DNA from: an uncultured Eisenbergiella sp.
Lineage (GTDB): Bacteria > Bacillota > Clostridia > Lachnospirales > Lachnospiraceae
DNA length: 7,316 bases
Direction of reading: 5' to 3'
NCBI GenBank assembly: GCA_948960675.1
Contig: CARDPF010000156.1
Location: forward strand, 1-7,316
The position numbers and the translations under genes are program-made. This document shows, in pieces, positions 1 through 6,229 of this stretch; the first letter of the stretch is position 1, and every line of letters starts with the position of its first letter. The notes under the pieces are model-generated. The model ran no database searches, was not told where the DNA came from, and saw only the letters and a program-made list of their open reading frames with translations.

Positions 1-11
1 TCTTCCGATCT
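1..11. other. Illumina adapter remnant at left contig end
   Basis: The first 11 bases read TCTTCCGATCT, the exact 3' end of the standard Illumina adapter (GCTCTTCCGATCT). Together with the adapter at the other end this shows that the contig ends are sequencing artefacts. Genomic sequence starts at base 12. Anything decided by bases 1-11, including the stop codon of the CPBP protease gene, is not biological. Confidence 0.95.
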
Positions 12-1026
12 ACCGCACTTGGCCGTCGCTCTTTTCACGGTAGGGTGCGGTGAACAGAAACGGTAGATAAACGGCGAGGTATAGGAGAATGGTGATGAGG
101 GTATCGCCCCACTGTCTCTCCACTCCCTGGGCGGAAACCTGAAACAGGACAGCCCCCAAATTGTTATTCAAAAAATGAATCATTGTCACGGCCCAAATGT
201 TTTGGGTGCGCAGGTAAACCCAGCCAAAAAATATCCCCATTCCGATGCAGCCTGCAAGCTGTACAAGGATACTTTGCAGGGCTGTGGACGGGCTATAGTA
301 AAACAGATTGATCGGCAAATGCCACAGTCCCCAAAGGACGCCAACAGTCAGCACTCCCGCCTTTTTTCCCAGTCTCTTTTGCAATTCCGGCATCAGATAG
401 TAACGCCAGCCATATTCCTCCCCGAAAAAGGCAGTAAAGCTCAATAGCAGGTTCAACGGCATAATGATAAAAACCGATTGTACCAGATAGGGATTTAAGG
501 AAAAGGCTTCCAGGCTTACCCCCTGCAAGACCCCGATTCCCATTGCCGCCATTGTGATGGCAAGATAGAGCAACACAAAAATGCCGATTCCCGCCAACCC
601 CTTCTTTGTGTTCTTCCAAAGACGCAGGCCGTATGCCTCCCGCTTTTTGGGTTTCATGGCCAGTAAAAGTACCAGGCTGGCCAGACTGGTGATGCACATC
701 AGATTATTCACCCAAAGCATTGACAAAAATCCCGGTACAAAAACCCCTGCCACCGTCACCGCTGCCATAACGATGGCTCCCGCGCAAAATACAGCGTAAA
801 ATACCTTCGGAACCGGTATTTTTTCCGCCCCCTCCCCTGCACAATCCTCTTTGGCCACAAGCGTCCCTACCATCACCGCCGCAGCGGGAAGGTACATCCA
901 CACCACCGGAAATGCCGACACATCCTGCCCGCCGTAAAACCCAATCCCCATACATATACCGAGCAATACCGGCATTCCAAACGCTATGGCAAAAAACAGA
1001 ACCAGCTTTTTATTCGTTTTCTTCAT
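10..1026 (-). CDS. CPBP family intramembrane metalloprotease, 3' end bounded by adapter
   Basis: Predicted polytopic membrane protein of the CPBP (CAAX protease and bacteriocin-processing, formerly Abi) family, about 338 residues as read. All three family motifs are present: EEYGWR at about residues 203-208 (EExxxR), GLWHLP with His 236, and HFLNN at 284-288 (HxxxN). These should form the metal-dependent active site within the membrane. About eight hydrophobic segments are visible, the first at residues 7-27. I chose the ATG at 1024-1026 because a GGAGGA site (1035-1040) lies 8 bases upstream; a longer reading from a TTG at 1095 lies inside the preceding gene. The start overlaps the DUF6773-like gene by 17 bases, implying translational coupling. 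Family members mature peptides or prenylated proteins, or give bacteriocin immunity; the substrate here is unknown. The TAG stop uses two adapter bases, so the true C-terminus is not seen, although the length suggests that little is missing. Confidence 0.9.
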   Translation of the reverse strand: MKKTNKKLVLFFAIAFGMPVLLGICMGIGFYGGQDVSAFPVVWMYLPAAAVMVGTLVAKEDCAGEGAEKIPVPKVFYAVFCAGAIVMAAVTVAGVFVPGFLSMLWVNNLMCITSLASLVLLLAMKPKKREAYGLRLWKNTKKGLAGIGIFVLLYLAITMAAMGIGVLQGVSLEAFSLNPYLVQSVFIIMPLNLLLSFTAFFGEEYGWRYYLMPELQKRLGKKAGVLTVGVLWGLWHLPINLFYYSPSTALQSILVQLAGCIGMGIFFGWVYLRTQNIWAVTMIHFLNNNLGAVLFQVSAQGVERQWGDTLITILLYLAVYLPFLFTAPYREKSDGQVR

Positions 1027-1519
1027 CTTCACTGTCCTCCGCAAACTTTTCCTCCAATTTTCTGCGCCGCCACTTGAAAATCTTCCCTGCGGCAAAAAAA
1101 GTGACCAGCATCAAAATCACCAGGGGAATGAAAAAAGTGCCAAATATGATTACCAAATTTCCCACAGAACCCCATTCTTTTCCCATATCCAAATACCATC
1201 CGACCGTCATAACCACAGAAAACAAAAAGCTGCCGATCAGGCTGTAGCGGACAAAATCCTTCCAGCCGACATTTTGCTTCCCCTCTGACCAGACCCCAAT
1301 CCGTATGCAGGCAGTCACCTCGTATACTGCAAGGATCATAAAAACGGCCCATTCCACAACCCATTCCGACACAGGTCTTTTCAGAAACACCGCCTCCACA
1401 ATAAATGCCGCCAACAACAGCCAAAAAGCGATCCAGTAACCATAACCGGTCACCCGGTTTAAATCCGCCTGCTGCCGTTCATCAATCTCCTTCTTACACC
1501 ACCGCTTCCATACGCCCAT
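1010..1519 (-). CDS. Small four-helix membrane protein, DUF6773-like
   Basis: A 169-residue protein with a basic N-terminus containing a DERQ motif (residues 13-16), four hydrophobic segments at about 27-46, 53-73, 91-110 and 120-144, then a basic stretch (KWRRRK) and a very acidic tail (EDSEDEENE). The DERQ-then-helices layout recalls DUF6773 proteins of Firmicutes, a family of unknown function; this assignment is from memory and moderately sure. The ATG at 1517-1519 is preceded 8 bases away by a perfect AGGAGGAG (1528-1535), which overlaps the stop codon of the upstream regulator gene. That rules out the longer reading from a GTG at 1594. Its 3' end overlaps the start of the CPBP protease gene. 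It is the middle gene of a tightly packed operon and probably works with the protease in the membrane; no catalytic motif is seen. Confidence 0.75.
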   Translation of the reverse strand: MGVWKRWCKKEIDERQQADLNRVTGYGYWIAFWLLLAAFIVEAVFLKRPVSEWVVEWAVFMILAVYEVTACIRIGVWSEGKQNVGWKDFVRYSLIGSFLFSVVMTVGWYLDMGKEWGSVGNLVIIFGTFFIPLVILMLVTFFAAGKIFKWRRRKLEEKFAEDSEDEENE

Positions 1520-1533
1520 ATCCTGCTCTCCTC

Positions 1534-1734
1534 CTATTCTTCCCAAAACAACTGATCCAGCGTCCTGTCCAATGCCCTGCAAATTGCAATACACAGCTGC
1601 AGGGAGGGGTTGAATTTTCCGGATTCGATCATACTGATCGTCTGTCTCGTGACCCCTACCAGGGACGCCAGCTGGTCCTGGGACAAATCCTTTTCAATTC
1701 TGGCAATTTTCATCCGCTTATTCTTGTCCGCCAT
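1534..1734 (-). CDS. Small XRE-family HTH transcriptional regulator
   Basis: A 66-residue protein that is almost entirely one Cro/C1-type helix-turn-helix domain. The helices LSQDQLASLVGV (about 17-28) and TRQTISMIESGK (29-40) match the XRE consensus, and the FNPSLQLCIAICRALDRTLDQLF end is typical of the short YozG-like regulators. Such proteins are DNA-binding repressors or regulators, often of their own operon with neighbouring membrane genes. I chose the ATG at 1732-1734 (MADKNKRMKIARI), with GAGG 4 bases upstream. An in-frame ATG at 1744-1746 has no good ribosome site, and the TTG at 1758 is unlikely. It is the first gene of the XRE/DUF6773/CPBP operon, under a consensus promoter and with a leader of about 95 bases. 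Autoregulation is inferred, not shown. Confidence 0.92.
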   Translation of the reverse strand: MADKNKRMKIARIEKDLSQDQLASLVGVTRQTISMIESGKFNPSLQLCIAICRALDRTLDQLFWEE

Positions 1735-1750
1735 CTTTCCTCTCATTCCG

Positions 1751-1797
1751 CCGCGCAAGCGGTATCTTACCCCATACGGCTTTGTAACACTGCGCGG
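1751..1797 (-). promoter_or_regulatory. Leader with two competing hairpins before the XRE gene
   Basis: In the transcript a short hairpin CCGC-TTGC-GCGG (1751-1762) sits just before the regulator's ribosome site. The same GCGCGG segment can instead pair in a long-range stem: CCGCGCA at 1751-1757 is the inverted complement of TGCGCGG at 1791-1797, the latter lying within the leader ORF. The two pairings exclude each other. The repeat is seen directly; a regulatory role is inferred. Confidence 0.35.
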
Positions 1798-1805
1798 TCC
1801 AACAT
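1767..1805 (-). CDS. Possible 12-codon leader ORF upstream of the XRE regulator
   Basis: Just downstream of the consensus promoter the leader contains ATG at 1803-1805 followed by eleven codons and TAA, reading MLDRAVLQSRMG. Purine-rich AGGA (7 bases from the ATG) and AAAGGAG (farther) lie upstream and could serve as ribosome sites. It ends 32 bases before the regulator start and lies over one arm of an inverted repeat. It may be a leader peptide whose translation alters leader folding, or a chance ORF. Confidence 0.3.
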   Translation of the reverse strand: MLDRAVLQSRMG

Positions 1806-1835
1806 CTGTTTTCCTGTTTCTCCTTTCTTTTTCAA

Positions 1836-1864
1836 ATTATACAATTTATTTTATTTTTTGTCAA
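1836..1864 (-). promoter_or_regulatory. Perfect-consensus sigma-A promoter of the XRE/DUF6773/CPBP operon
   Basis: On the minus strand TTGACA (1859-1864) and TATAAT (1836-1841) are separated by exactly 17 bases in a very A/T-rich stretch. Both hexamers match the vegetative consensus fully. The start point should fall near 1829, giving a leader of about 95 bases. Such a strong promoter suggests that the operon is held in check by a repressor, perhaps its own XRE protein. Confidence 0.85.
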
Positions 1865-1887
1865 TTATATTTTACATATTATCGCAT

Positions 1888-1918
1888 AAAAAAAGAATTT
1901 CGCAAAGCGAAATTCTTT
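1888..1918 (-). terminator. Intrinsic terminator after eutH
   Basis: Perfect 12-base-pair stem (AAAGAATTTCGC at 1892-1903 with its complement at 1907-1918) and a 3-base loop, followed on the minus strand by a run of seven T (1888-1894, partly in the stem). It lies about 90 bases past the eutH stop and insulates the next promoter at 1836-1864. The 1919-2009 stretch between stop and hairpin has no gene, only a 9-base direct repeat GCCTGCGGC (1919-1927 and 1958-1966). Confidence 0.88.
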
Positions 1919-2009
1919 GCCTGCGGCGAATCCGTGTCAGCGGCAATTTCCGTTTAAGCCTGCGGCCCGCCTGATTGCATGCACGCATTTTTCCGAACGC
2001 CGGCCACGA

Positions 2010-3089
2010 TTACTGCAATGCCCCCTTCCCATCTGCTTTTATGACAGACGCCAGGGCAAACGCTGAAAGGCCGCCGCAAATCTTTGCACACAGCATGGCC
2101 CCCAAAAGTTCCGGCCGCGTCCCCGCAGTAAACCCCATATGGGCCGCCAGCATACTGGTAGCGCTCACAAGAAAGGCCGCGTTGGCCACTTTTCCCCGGT
2201 CGTCCATCTCCCCGAACATGGCAATGGCAGGAATCGCGCTCACCGCCCCTACCAAAAGCCCGGTCATTGCGGTATCGTTCATGCCAAGGCGCTCGCCCAC
2301 TGCCAAAAAAGGCCTTTTCAAAATCCGGCGCAAAAATTCCGCCACCGGCAGACTCCCCAGCATGACAATCCCTACGCCAGATACCGCTTCCATCGCTTCC
2401 CCGATGGGCGCCATGCCCGGAATCAGCTGCAGGCCGCACAGATACTCCACTGCAGCAGCCACAAGTCCCACCGTAATCACACAGCGGATTCCCTTGGCAA
2501 ACATACAAAACCCGCCAATCATTCTTTCCGGCATTTTCCAAAGACCCAGTAAAATCAAAAAAGCCAGCGCCAACACCGGCAGGTTCTGGTACAGGCATTC
2601 CCATAAGGAAAGCCCTGTCAGCAGACCGCCGACAGACAGCCCAACCGGCATCGTGACAATCCCCAACATCATTCCTTTTGCAAAATGAGGACGGTCTTTT
2701 GGGGCCACCATTCCCATTCCCACCGGAATGGTAAACACCATCGTACAGCCGAAAACCGACGCGGCCACGATGCCCGCATAGCTGCCGACCACCGGATCCT
2801 GCGCCAACTCCATGGCCAATTGGTATCCCCCCATGTCAATGGCCAGCATGCTGCCGAACATTCCCGGATCCACCCCGATCATTTGGTAAAACGGAACCAC
2901 CACACGTCCAAGTACACCAGACAGCACCGGAGCCAGACAAATCATGCCCGCCATGGAAAGCGCAACCGGCCCCAAAAAGCCGAATCCCTCCTCAAATTTC
3001 GCACCGTAACCGCGCCGGTTCCCGAAAACCCGGTCAACACCTCCCAACACAACCCCCGCAGACAAAATAATCATCAAAATCCGGTTCAT
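2010..3089 (-). CDS. eutH: EutH-type ethanolamine permease
   Basis: A 359-residue, very hydrophobic protein with about ten membrane segments. Family signatures are clear: AIDMGGYQLA (about 83-92), a PVGMGM motif (122-127), and the C-terminal DDRGKVANAAFLVSA...AAHMGFTAG block (296-323), which in EutH normally reads RGKV-NAAFLV and FTAG. EutH carries ethanolamine across the cytoplasmic membrane, chiefly when the external level of uncharged amine is low; ethanolamine comes from phosphatidylethanolamine. I chose the ATG at 3087-3089 with GGGAGG 10 bases upstream (3100-3105); a TTG reading from 3137 would start inside the upstream terminator. No other eut gene (ammonia-lyase, shell protein or EutVW regulator) is in the window, so it is an orphan here. 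It lies between the ugd terminator and its own strong terminator. Transport of a related amino alcohol cannot be excluded. Confidence 0.9.
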   Translation of the reverse strand: MNRILMIILSAGVVLGGVDRVFGNRRGYGAKFEEGFGFLGPVALSMAGMICLAPVLSGVLGRVVVPFYQMIGVDPGMFGSMLAIDMGGYQLAMELAQDPVVGSYAGIVAASVFGCTMVFTIPVGMGMVAPKDRPHFAKGMMLGIVTMPVGLSVGGLLTGLSLWECLYQNLPVLALAFLILLGLWKMPERMIGGFCMFAKGIRCVITVGLVAAAVEYLCGLQLIPGMAPIGEAMEAVSGVGIVMLGSLPVAEFLRRILKRPFLAVGERLGMNDTAMTGLLVGAVSAIPAIAMFGEMDDRGKVANAAFLVSATSMLAAHMGFTAGTRPELLGAMLCAKICGGLSAFALASVIKADGKGALQ

Positions 3090-3093
3090 TGAT

Positions 3094-3126
3094 TCCCCGC
3101 CTCCCTGTACGCAAATCCCCGCCTCC
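3094..3126 (-). repeat. 11-base direct repeat duplicating the eutH ribosome site region
   Basis: GGAGGCGGGGA occurs twice on the minus strand, at 3116-3126 and 3094-3104, exactly 22 bases apart. The second copy contains the Shine-Dalgarno sequence of eutH. The upstream copy has no start codon after it. It may be a small duplication, a standby ribosome site or a protein-binding repeat. Confidence 0.6.
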
Positions 3127-3135
3127 GGTTCACAC

Positions 3136-3171
3136 AAAAAGCGCAGTCAGGACATTTCCCGGCTGCGCTTT
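3136..3171 (-). terminator. Intrinsic terminator between ugd and eutH
   Basis: Inverted repeat AAAGCGCAG (3138-3146) with CTGCGCTTT (3163-3171), extended inside by CGGGA-AATG-TCCTG after one mismatch, then a run of five T on the minus strand (3136-3140). It lies about 100 bases past the ugd stop and 46 bases before the eutH start. It most likely ends the ugd transcript; it could also act as an attenuator for eutH. Confidence 0.75.
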
Positions 3172-3175
3172 CCTG

Positions 3176-3203
3176 CCTATAAAAATAACCCGTCATCTGC
3201 CAA
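3176..3203 (-). promoter_or_regulatory. Weak candidate promoter for eutH
   Basis: Minus-strand TTGGCA (3198-3203, 5 of 6 to consensus) and TATAGG (3176-3181, 4 of 6) are 16 bases apart. The predicted start near 3169 would lie within the ugd terminator stem, so the eutH transcript would lack that hairpin. No better promoter is visible before eutH; readthrough from ugd is the alternative. Confidence 0.3.
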
Positions 3204-3273
3204 GGCGTGTTTGAAAACTCATTCCCGCAATCTGCACGCCCCACTTTGGCAGAAAGCATTTTCCAAACACACC
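3204..3273. repeat. Short interspersed repeat with imperfect terminal inverted repeats (copy 1)
   Basis: A 70-base segment bounded by GGCGTGTTTGAAAA (3204-3217) and, inverted, GGTGTGTTTGGAAAA (3259-3273), which pair with one mismatch and one bulge. It abuts the ugd stop codon directly. Its left half (3205-3241) recurs at 6230-6266 with 33 of 37 bases identical by eye. It has no coding capacity. It resembles a MITE-like or REP-like palindromic element. Confidence 0.6.
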
Positions 3274-4524
3274 CTAATCACGCCGGAAAATATCCCGCGT
3301 ATATACTTTCTCCTTCACATCATCCAGACTGCTGTCATAGCGGTTTGCGATAATCGCATTACACTGCTTTTTGAAAGCATCCAGATCCCCGATTACTTTA
3401 CTTCCAAAAAACGTGCTCCCGTCCTCCAGCGACGGCTCGTAAATGACCACCGTCGCCCCTTTTGCCTTGACGCGCTTCATGACCCCCTGAATGGAACTTT
3501 GCCGGAAATTGTCTGAATTGGCCTTCATGGTCAGGCGGTATACCCCGACCACGCACCGTTTCTCCGAATCCGCATTATAATCCCCCCGGTTAAAATAATC
3601 ATAATATCCGGCCATCTTCAGCACCTGGTCAGCGATGAAATCCTTGCGTGTGCGGTTGCTTTCCACGATTGCGGACATCATATTCTGCGGAACATTGGCA
3701 TAATTGGCCAACAGCTGCTTGGTATCCTTTGGCAGACAATAGCCCCCATACCCAAAGGAAGGATTGTTGTAATGATCACCGATGCGGGGATCCAGGCAAA
3801 CGCCTTCGATGATCTGGCGGATATCCAGCCCTTTGCTCTCCGCATAGGTATCCAACTCATTAAAATAAGCCACCCGCAGCGCCAGATACGTATTGGCAAA
3901 CAATTTCACCGCCTCTGCCTCGGTAAATCCCATAAACAGCGTGGCAACATCCTTTTTGACGGCCCCCTCCTGCAAAAGCGCGGCAAAAACATGGGCGGCC
4001 TTGGTCAGTTTCTCATCCGCCAAATCCGTCCCCACAATGATGCGGGACGGATACAAATTGTCATACAAAGCCTTGCTTTCCCGCAAAAACTCCGGACTGA
4101 AAAGAATGTTTTGGCTGCCTGTCTGCCTGCGGACAGACTCCGTGTACCCTACCGGAATCGTGGATTTGATCACCATGACGGCCTGTGCGTTACATTCCAT
4201 CACCAGCCGTATCACTTCTTCCACCGCGGAGGTATCGAAATGCTGTGTGGCGGAATCATAATTTGTGGGAGCCGCAATGACTACAAAATCGGCGTCGCAG
4301 TAAGCCGCCTTTGCATCCAGCGTTGCCGTCAAATCCAATTGCTTTTCCGCCAGATATTTTTCAATGTAGGCATCCTGAATCGGCGACTTGTGCCGGTTGA
4401 TCATTTCTACCTTCTCCGGCAGGATGTCCACCGCCGTCACATGATGGTGCTGTGCCAAAAGCACCGCCATGGAAAGCCCCACATAACCTGTTCCGGCCAC
4501 CGCAATTTTAAACTGTTTATCCAT
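3274..4524 (-). CDS. ugd: UDP-glucose 6-dehydrogenase
   Basis: Cytosolic enzyme that oxidises UDP-glucose to UDP-glucuronate in two NAD+-dependent steps, supplying sugar acids for capsule, exopolysaccharide or other surface glycans. The 416 residues show the N-terminal Rossmann NAD site GTGYVGL (11-17), the KSTIPVG segment (120-126), [14 protein letters not shown] (142-155), catalytic-region Lys 207 in [10 protein letters not shown], and the active-site Cys 263 in [10 protein letters not shown] with Asp 267. The C-terminal UDP-binding domain contains YRLTMK and [10 protein letters not shown] (329-347). The sequence closely follows the short enterobacterial Ugd type (about 388 residues) but carries an extra stretch of roughly 20 residues near 304-324 ([16 protein letters not shown]). 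The ATG at 4522-4524 has GGGGAG 12 bases upstream, a somewhat long spacing. It has its own promoter and terminator, so it appears monocistronic; no glycosyltransferase genes are adjacent. Confidence 0.95.
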   Translation of the reverse strand: MDKQFKIAVAGTGYVGLSMAVLLAQHHHVTAVDILPEKVEMINRHKSPIQDAYIEKYLAEKQLDLTATLDAKAAYCDADFVVIAAPTNYDSATQHFDTSAVEEVIRLVMECNAQAVMVIKSTIPVGYTESVRRQTGSQNILFSPEFLRESKALYDNLYPSRIIVGTDLADEKLTKAAHVFAALLQEGAVKKDVATLFMGFTEAEAVKLFANTYLALRVAYFNELDTYAESKGLDIRQIIEGVCLDPRIGDHYNNPSFGYGGYCLPKDTKQLLANYANVPQNMMSAIVESNRTRKDFIADQVLKMAGYYDYFNRGDYNADSEKRCVVGVYRLTMKANSDNFRQSSIQGVMKRVKAKGATVVIYEPSLEDGSTFFGSKVIGDLDAFKKQCNAIIANRYDSSLDDVKEKVYTRDIFRRD

Positions 4525-4542
4525 ACCCTAACATTTCTCCCC

Positions 4543-4574
4543 GCTGATATTTGTGACTGTTCACGGCTGATATT
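4543..4574 (-). repeat. Direct repeat in the ugd leader
   Basis: GCTGATATT occurs at 4543-4551 and 4566-4574 (plus-strand reading), 23 bases apart, about two helical turns. Both copies lie between the ugd promoter and the start codon, and a GTGA-CTGT-TCAC inverted repeat lies between them (4553-4564). This could be an operator for a dimeric regulator; no regulator is identified. Confidence 0.4.
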
Positions 4575-4594
4575 CACTCTGTATCACCGTATCC

Positions 4595-4623
4595 AGTATA
4601 CACCCTTCTTCCGTTTTTGACAA
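4595..4623 (-). promoter_or_regulatory. Sigma-A promoter of ugd
   Basis: Minus-strand TTGTCA (4618-4623) and TATACT (4595-4600) are separated by 17 bases, each one mismatch from consensus. The predicted start near 4588 gives a leader of about 65 bases. The -35 box lies directly after the T run of the upstream terminator, so the two units are packed without waste. Confidence 0.75.
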
Positions 4624-4625
4624 CT

Positions 4626-4686
4626 AAAAAGAACCGCCCTCTTACATAACAGCGTAGCCGATGGCTGAACTGTTACGTAAGAGGGC
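4626..4686 (-). terminator. Long hairpin terminator of the sigma/anti-sigma operon
   Basis: Arms 4636-4652 and 4670-4686 are complementary over 17 positions with one mismatch (GCCCTCTTACATAACAG against its partner). The 17-base loop contains a further AGCC-GAT-GGCT stem. On the minus strand the hairpin is followed by GGTTC and five T (4626-4630). It starts 9 bases after the anti-sigma stop codon. Confidence 0.88.
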
Positions 4687-4695
4687 GTCCTGCGG

Positions 4696-5724
4696 TTACT
4701 CCAATTCTACTTCATCCCTTTGATCCCCAAAAACCAATACGCTGACCTTTTGGGGCTCTATCACATGCTGCATGCGGATCACTTTATAATAATCCCCGTT
4801 CCCGTCAAACCCCTCCACCAGATCCATTCCCATCTGTTCCGGAATTTCCGTACCATCCTGATATTTTATACTTTGCAAAAGCATCGGCCTTAAGGTATCC
4901 AGCTGATTAAAATCGACTCCTTGTGCCGTCTGCAGACTGCGGATATCCTCCCCACTGCAGACGATTTTCATGGTAAGGGGCGACAACTCTACACTAAATA
5001 CCTGCACATCCTGCCCGGCAATCCGGTATTGCCTGTTTACTTCATGCCGCACCGGCTCTGCCGGATGCAGGGAAATGGAAAAATCCCAGTTTCCTTCTAT
5101 CAAAGGTTCCCCTTCCGCTGCCTTGAAGGCAGGGCCTGTCAGGGCCGTAAAATGCAGATCCATGTTGAGTTCTTCTGTCCCCTCCTCCATTTTGGTTCCG
5201 AAAATCTCAAAATATCTGCTGTTGGAAACCTCCTGCTCTTTTTCCCCCACAAATCCCCAGGTCATTGCGGAAAAAGGATCCTCCCCTTTTCCGCAATCCC
5301 TCCAATAATCCATCCCACAGTTTTCGTCAATCCGTATATCAGGATCCAGTGCAGTCACCTCAAACAATGCATAAAAGCAATAAGAATCCTGTAGGGTCTG
5401 CAGCGCACGGACAGTCAGGCCGTTGTCTGTCACCTCCTGATTACCCGGCTGCGCCACCTGATCCAGCACCAGTTGATCCTGCACCTTGGGTTCCGCCTCA
5501 AACACTTCCTGTGCCCGTTCGTTCCATGCAAAAATTCCGGACGCCGCCGCCGTCGTTCCCAATACCGCAACCATTGCCGCCGCCAAAATCACAATTGTAC
5601 GTTTTTTCCTGCGTTTCATTTTTTTTGCCTCCTGCCGGTCCAGTCTGGCAAGGGCGTTTAACACTGACTGGTGCACATTTTCAGGCACTTCCGGAAATTC
5701 CCTGCTCCATTTTTCATTTTTCAT
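4696..5724 (-). CDS. DUF4179 membrane anti-sigma factor
   Basis: A 342-residue single-pass membrane protein and the probable partner of the ECF sigma factor encoded immediately upstream. The cytoplasmic N-terminus (about 1-42) has a short amphipathic region (PENVHQSVLNALARLDRQE) that should bind the sigma factor, then a basic KKMKRRKKR stop and one membrane helix at about 43-66. The remaining 275 residues are extracytoplasmic and fit the DUF4179 domain that follows the membrane helix in many clostridial anti-sigma factors; it presumably senses an envelope signal. No cysteine-histidine zinc (ZAS) motif is seen. I chose the ATG at 5722-5724: GGAG lies 9 bases upstream of it, but only 3 from the alternative ATG at 5728-5730. 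It overlaps the sigma gene by 11 bases, so translation is coupled, keeping sigma and inhibitor in balance. Confidence 0.88.
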   Translation of the reverse strand: MKNEKWSREFPEVPENVHQSVLNALARLDRQEAKKMKRRKKRTIVILAAAMVAVLGTTAAASGIFAWNERAQEVFEAEPKVQDQLVLDQVAQPGNQEVTDNGLTVRALQTLQDSYCFYALFEVTALDPDIRIDENCGMDYWRDCGKGEDPFSAMTWGFVGEKEQEVSNSRYFEIFGTKMEEGTEELNMDLHFTALTGPAFKAAEGEPLIEGNWDFSISLHPAEPVRHEVNRQYRIAGQDVQVFSVELSPLTMKIVCSGEDIRSLQTAQGVDFNQLDTLRPMLLQSIKYQDGTEIPEQMGMDLVEGFDGNGDYYKVIRMQHVIEPQKVSVLVFGDQRDEVELE

Positions 5725-6196
5725 ACCCATATTCTCCCGTCAGCCTTGCCTTCATGAGATTCCTGCCCCGATAAAGCCGCGTTTTGACTGCCCCTGTGGA
5801 GAGATTGAGCATCCGCCCAATCTCCCGGACCGAAAAACCCTCCACATAATGCAGGACCACCACAACCCGGTATTGTTCCTCCAGCTGTCTCACCGCCTCC
5901 AACACGCCATAATCCGATGTCCCTGTTTCCCTGTCCGGTTCCTCCATATAATCCTCATAGGGAACCTCCGTCTTTTTGGAACGGAGCATGGAATAACATT
6001 CGTTCATTAAAATTCTGGTAAGCCAGGTCCGGAAAAACTCTTCCCTGCGTAAGGTATGTAGCTTTTCAAAAGCTTTTAAAATTGCGCCCTGCATCGCGTC
6101 CGCACAGTCCTCATCATTGCCAAGTATCGACCAGGCAATGTGATACAGGCTTTTTTCCGCGCCAAGCACCTCTGCCGTAAACTGTTCCTTATTCAT
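5714..6196 (-). CDS. ECF-type RNA polymerase sigma-70 family sigma factor
   Basis: A 160-residue extracytoplasmic-function sigma factor with only regions 2 and 4. Region 2 spans about 14-72 (LYHIAWSILGNDEDCADAMQ, with the FRTWLTRILMNEC segment typical of ECF proteins), and region 4 about 100-150 (EEQYRVVVVLHYVEGFSVREIG then NLSTGAVKTRLYRGR, the helix-turn-helix that reads the -35 element). It should direct polymerase to stress or signal-responsive promoters and be held by the DUF4179 protein whose gene overlaps its 3' end. I chose the ATG at 6194-6196, with AAGGAA (6204-6209) 7 bases upstream. An ATG reading from 6256 would translate the interspersed repeat (MAGMNFQTRF...) and is not credible. 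A GAAAAC/CGTC motif upstream suggests autoregulation. The ECF subgroup and target genes cannot be named from this window. Confidence 0.93.
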   Translation of the reverse strand: MNKEQFTAEVLGAEKSLYHIAWSILGNDEDCADAMQGAILKAFEKLHTLRREEFFRTWLTRILMNECYSMLRSKKTEVPYEDYMEEPDRETGTSDYGVLEAVRQLEEQYRVVVVLHYVEGFSVREIGRMLNLSTGAVKTRLYRGRNLMKARLTGEYGYEK

Positions 6197-6229
6197 TTTT
6201 TTGTTCCTTATATTTTGTTTTTCCCTAAA

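Noticed and set aside
1405..1974. Plus-strand open frame of 189 codons over the XRE gene region
   Set aside because: Antisense to the DUF6773-like and XRE genes, their promoter and the eutH terminator; low-complexity translation with no family resemblance.
1954..2604. Minus-strand open frame of 216 codons in another frame of eutH
   Set aside because: Gly-, Cys- and Arg-rich composition and full overlap with the well-supported eutH frame mark it as a shadow.
3136..3203. EutVW (ANTAR) antitermination site before eutH
   Set aside because: I looked for two stem-loops with hexaloops having A at position 1 and G at position 4, and found no pair with credible stems.
3772..4620. Long plus-strand open frame of 282 codons
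   Set aside because: It lies antisense to ugd, whose protein matches its family throughout. The translation is rich in His, Arg and Cys with no recognisable domain, as expected for a shadow frame.
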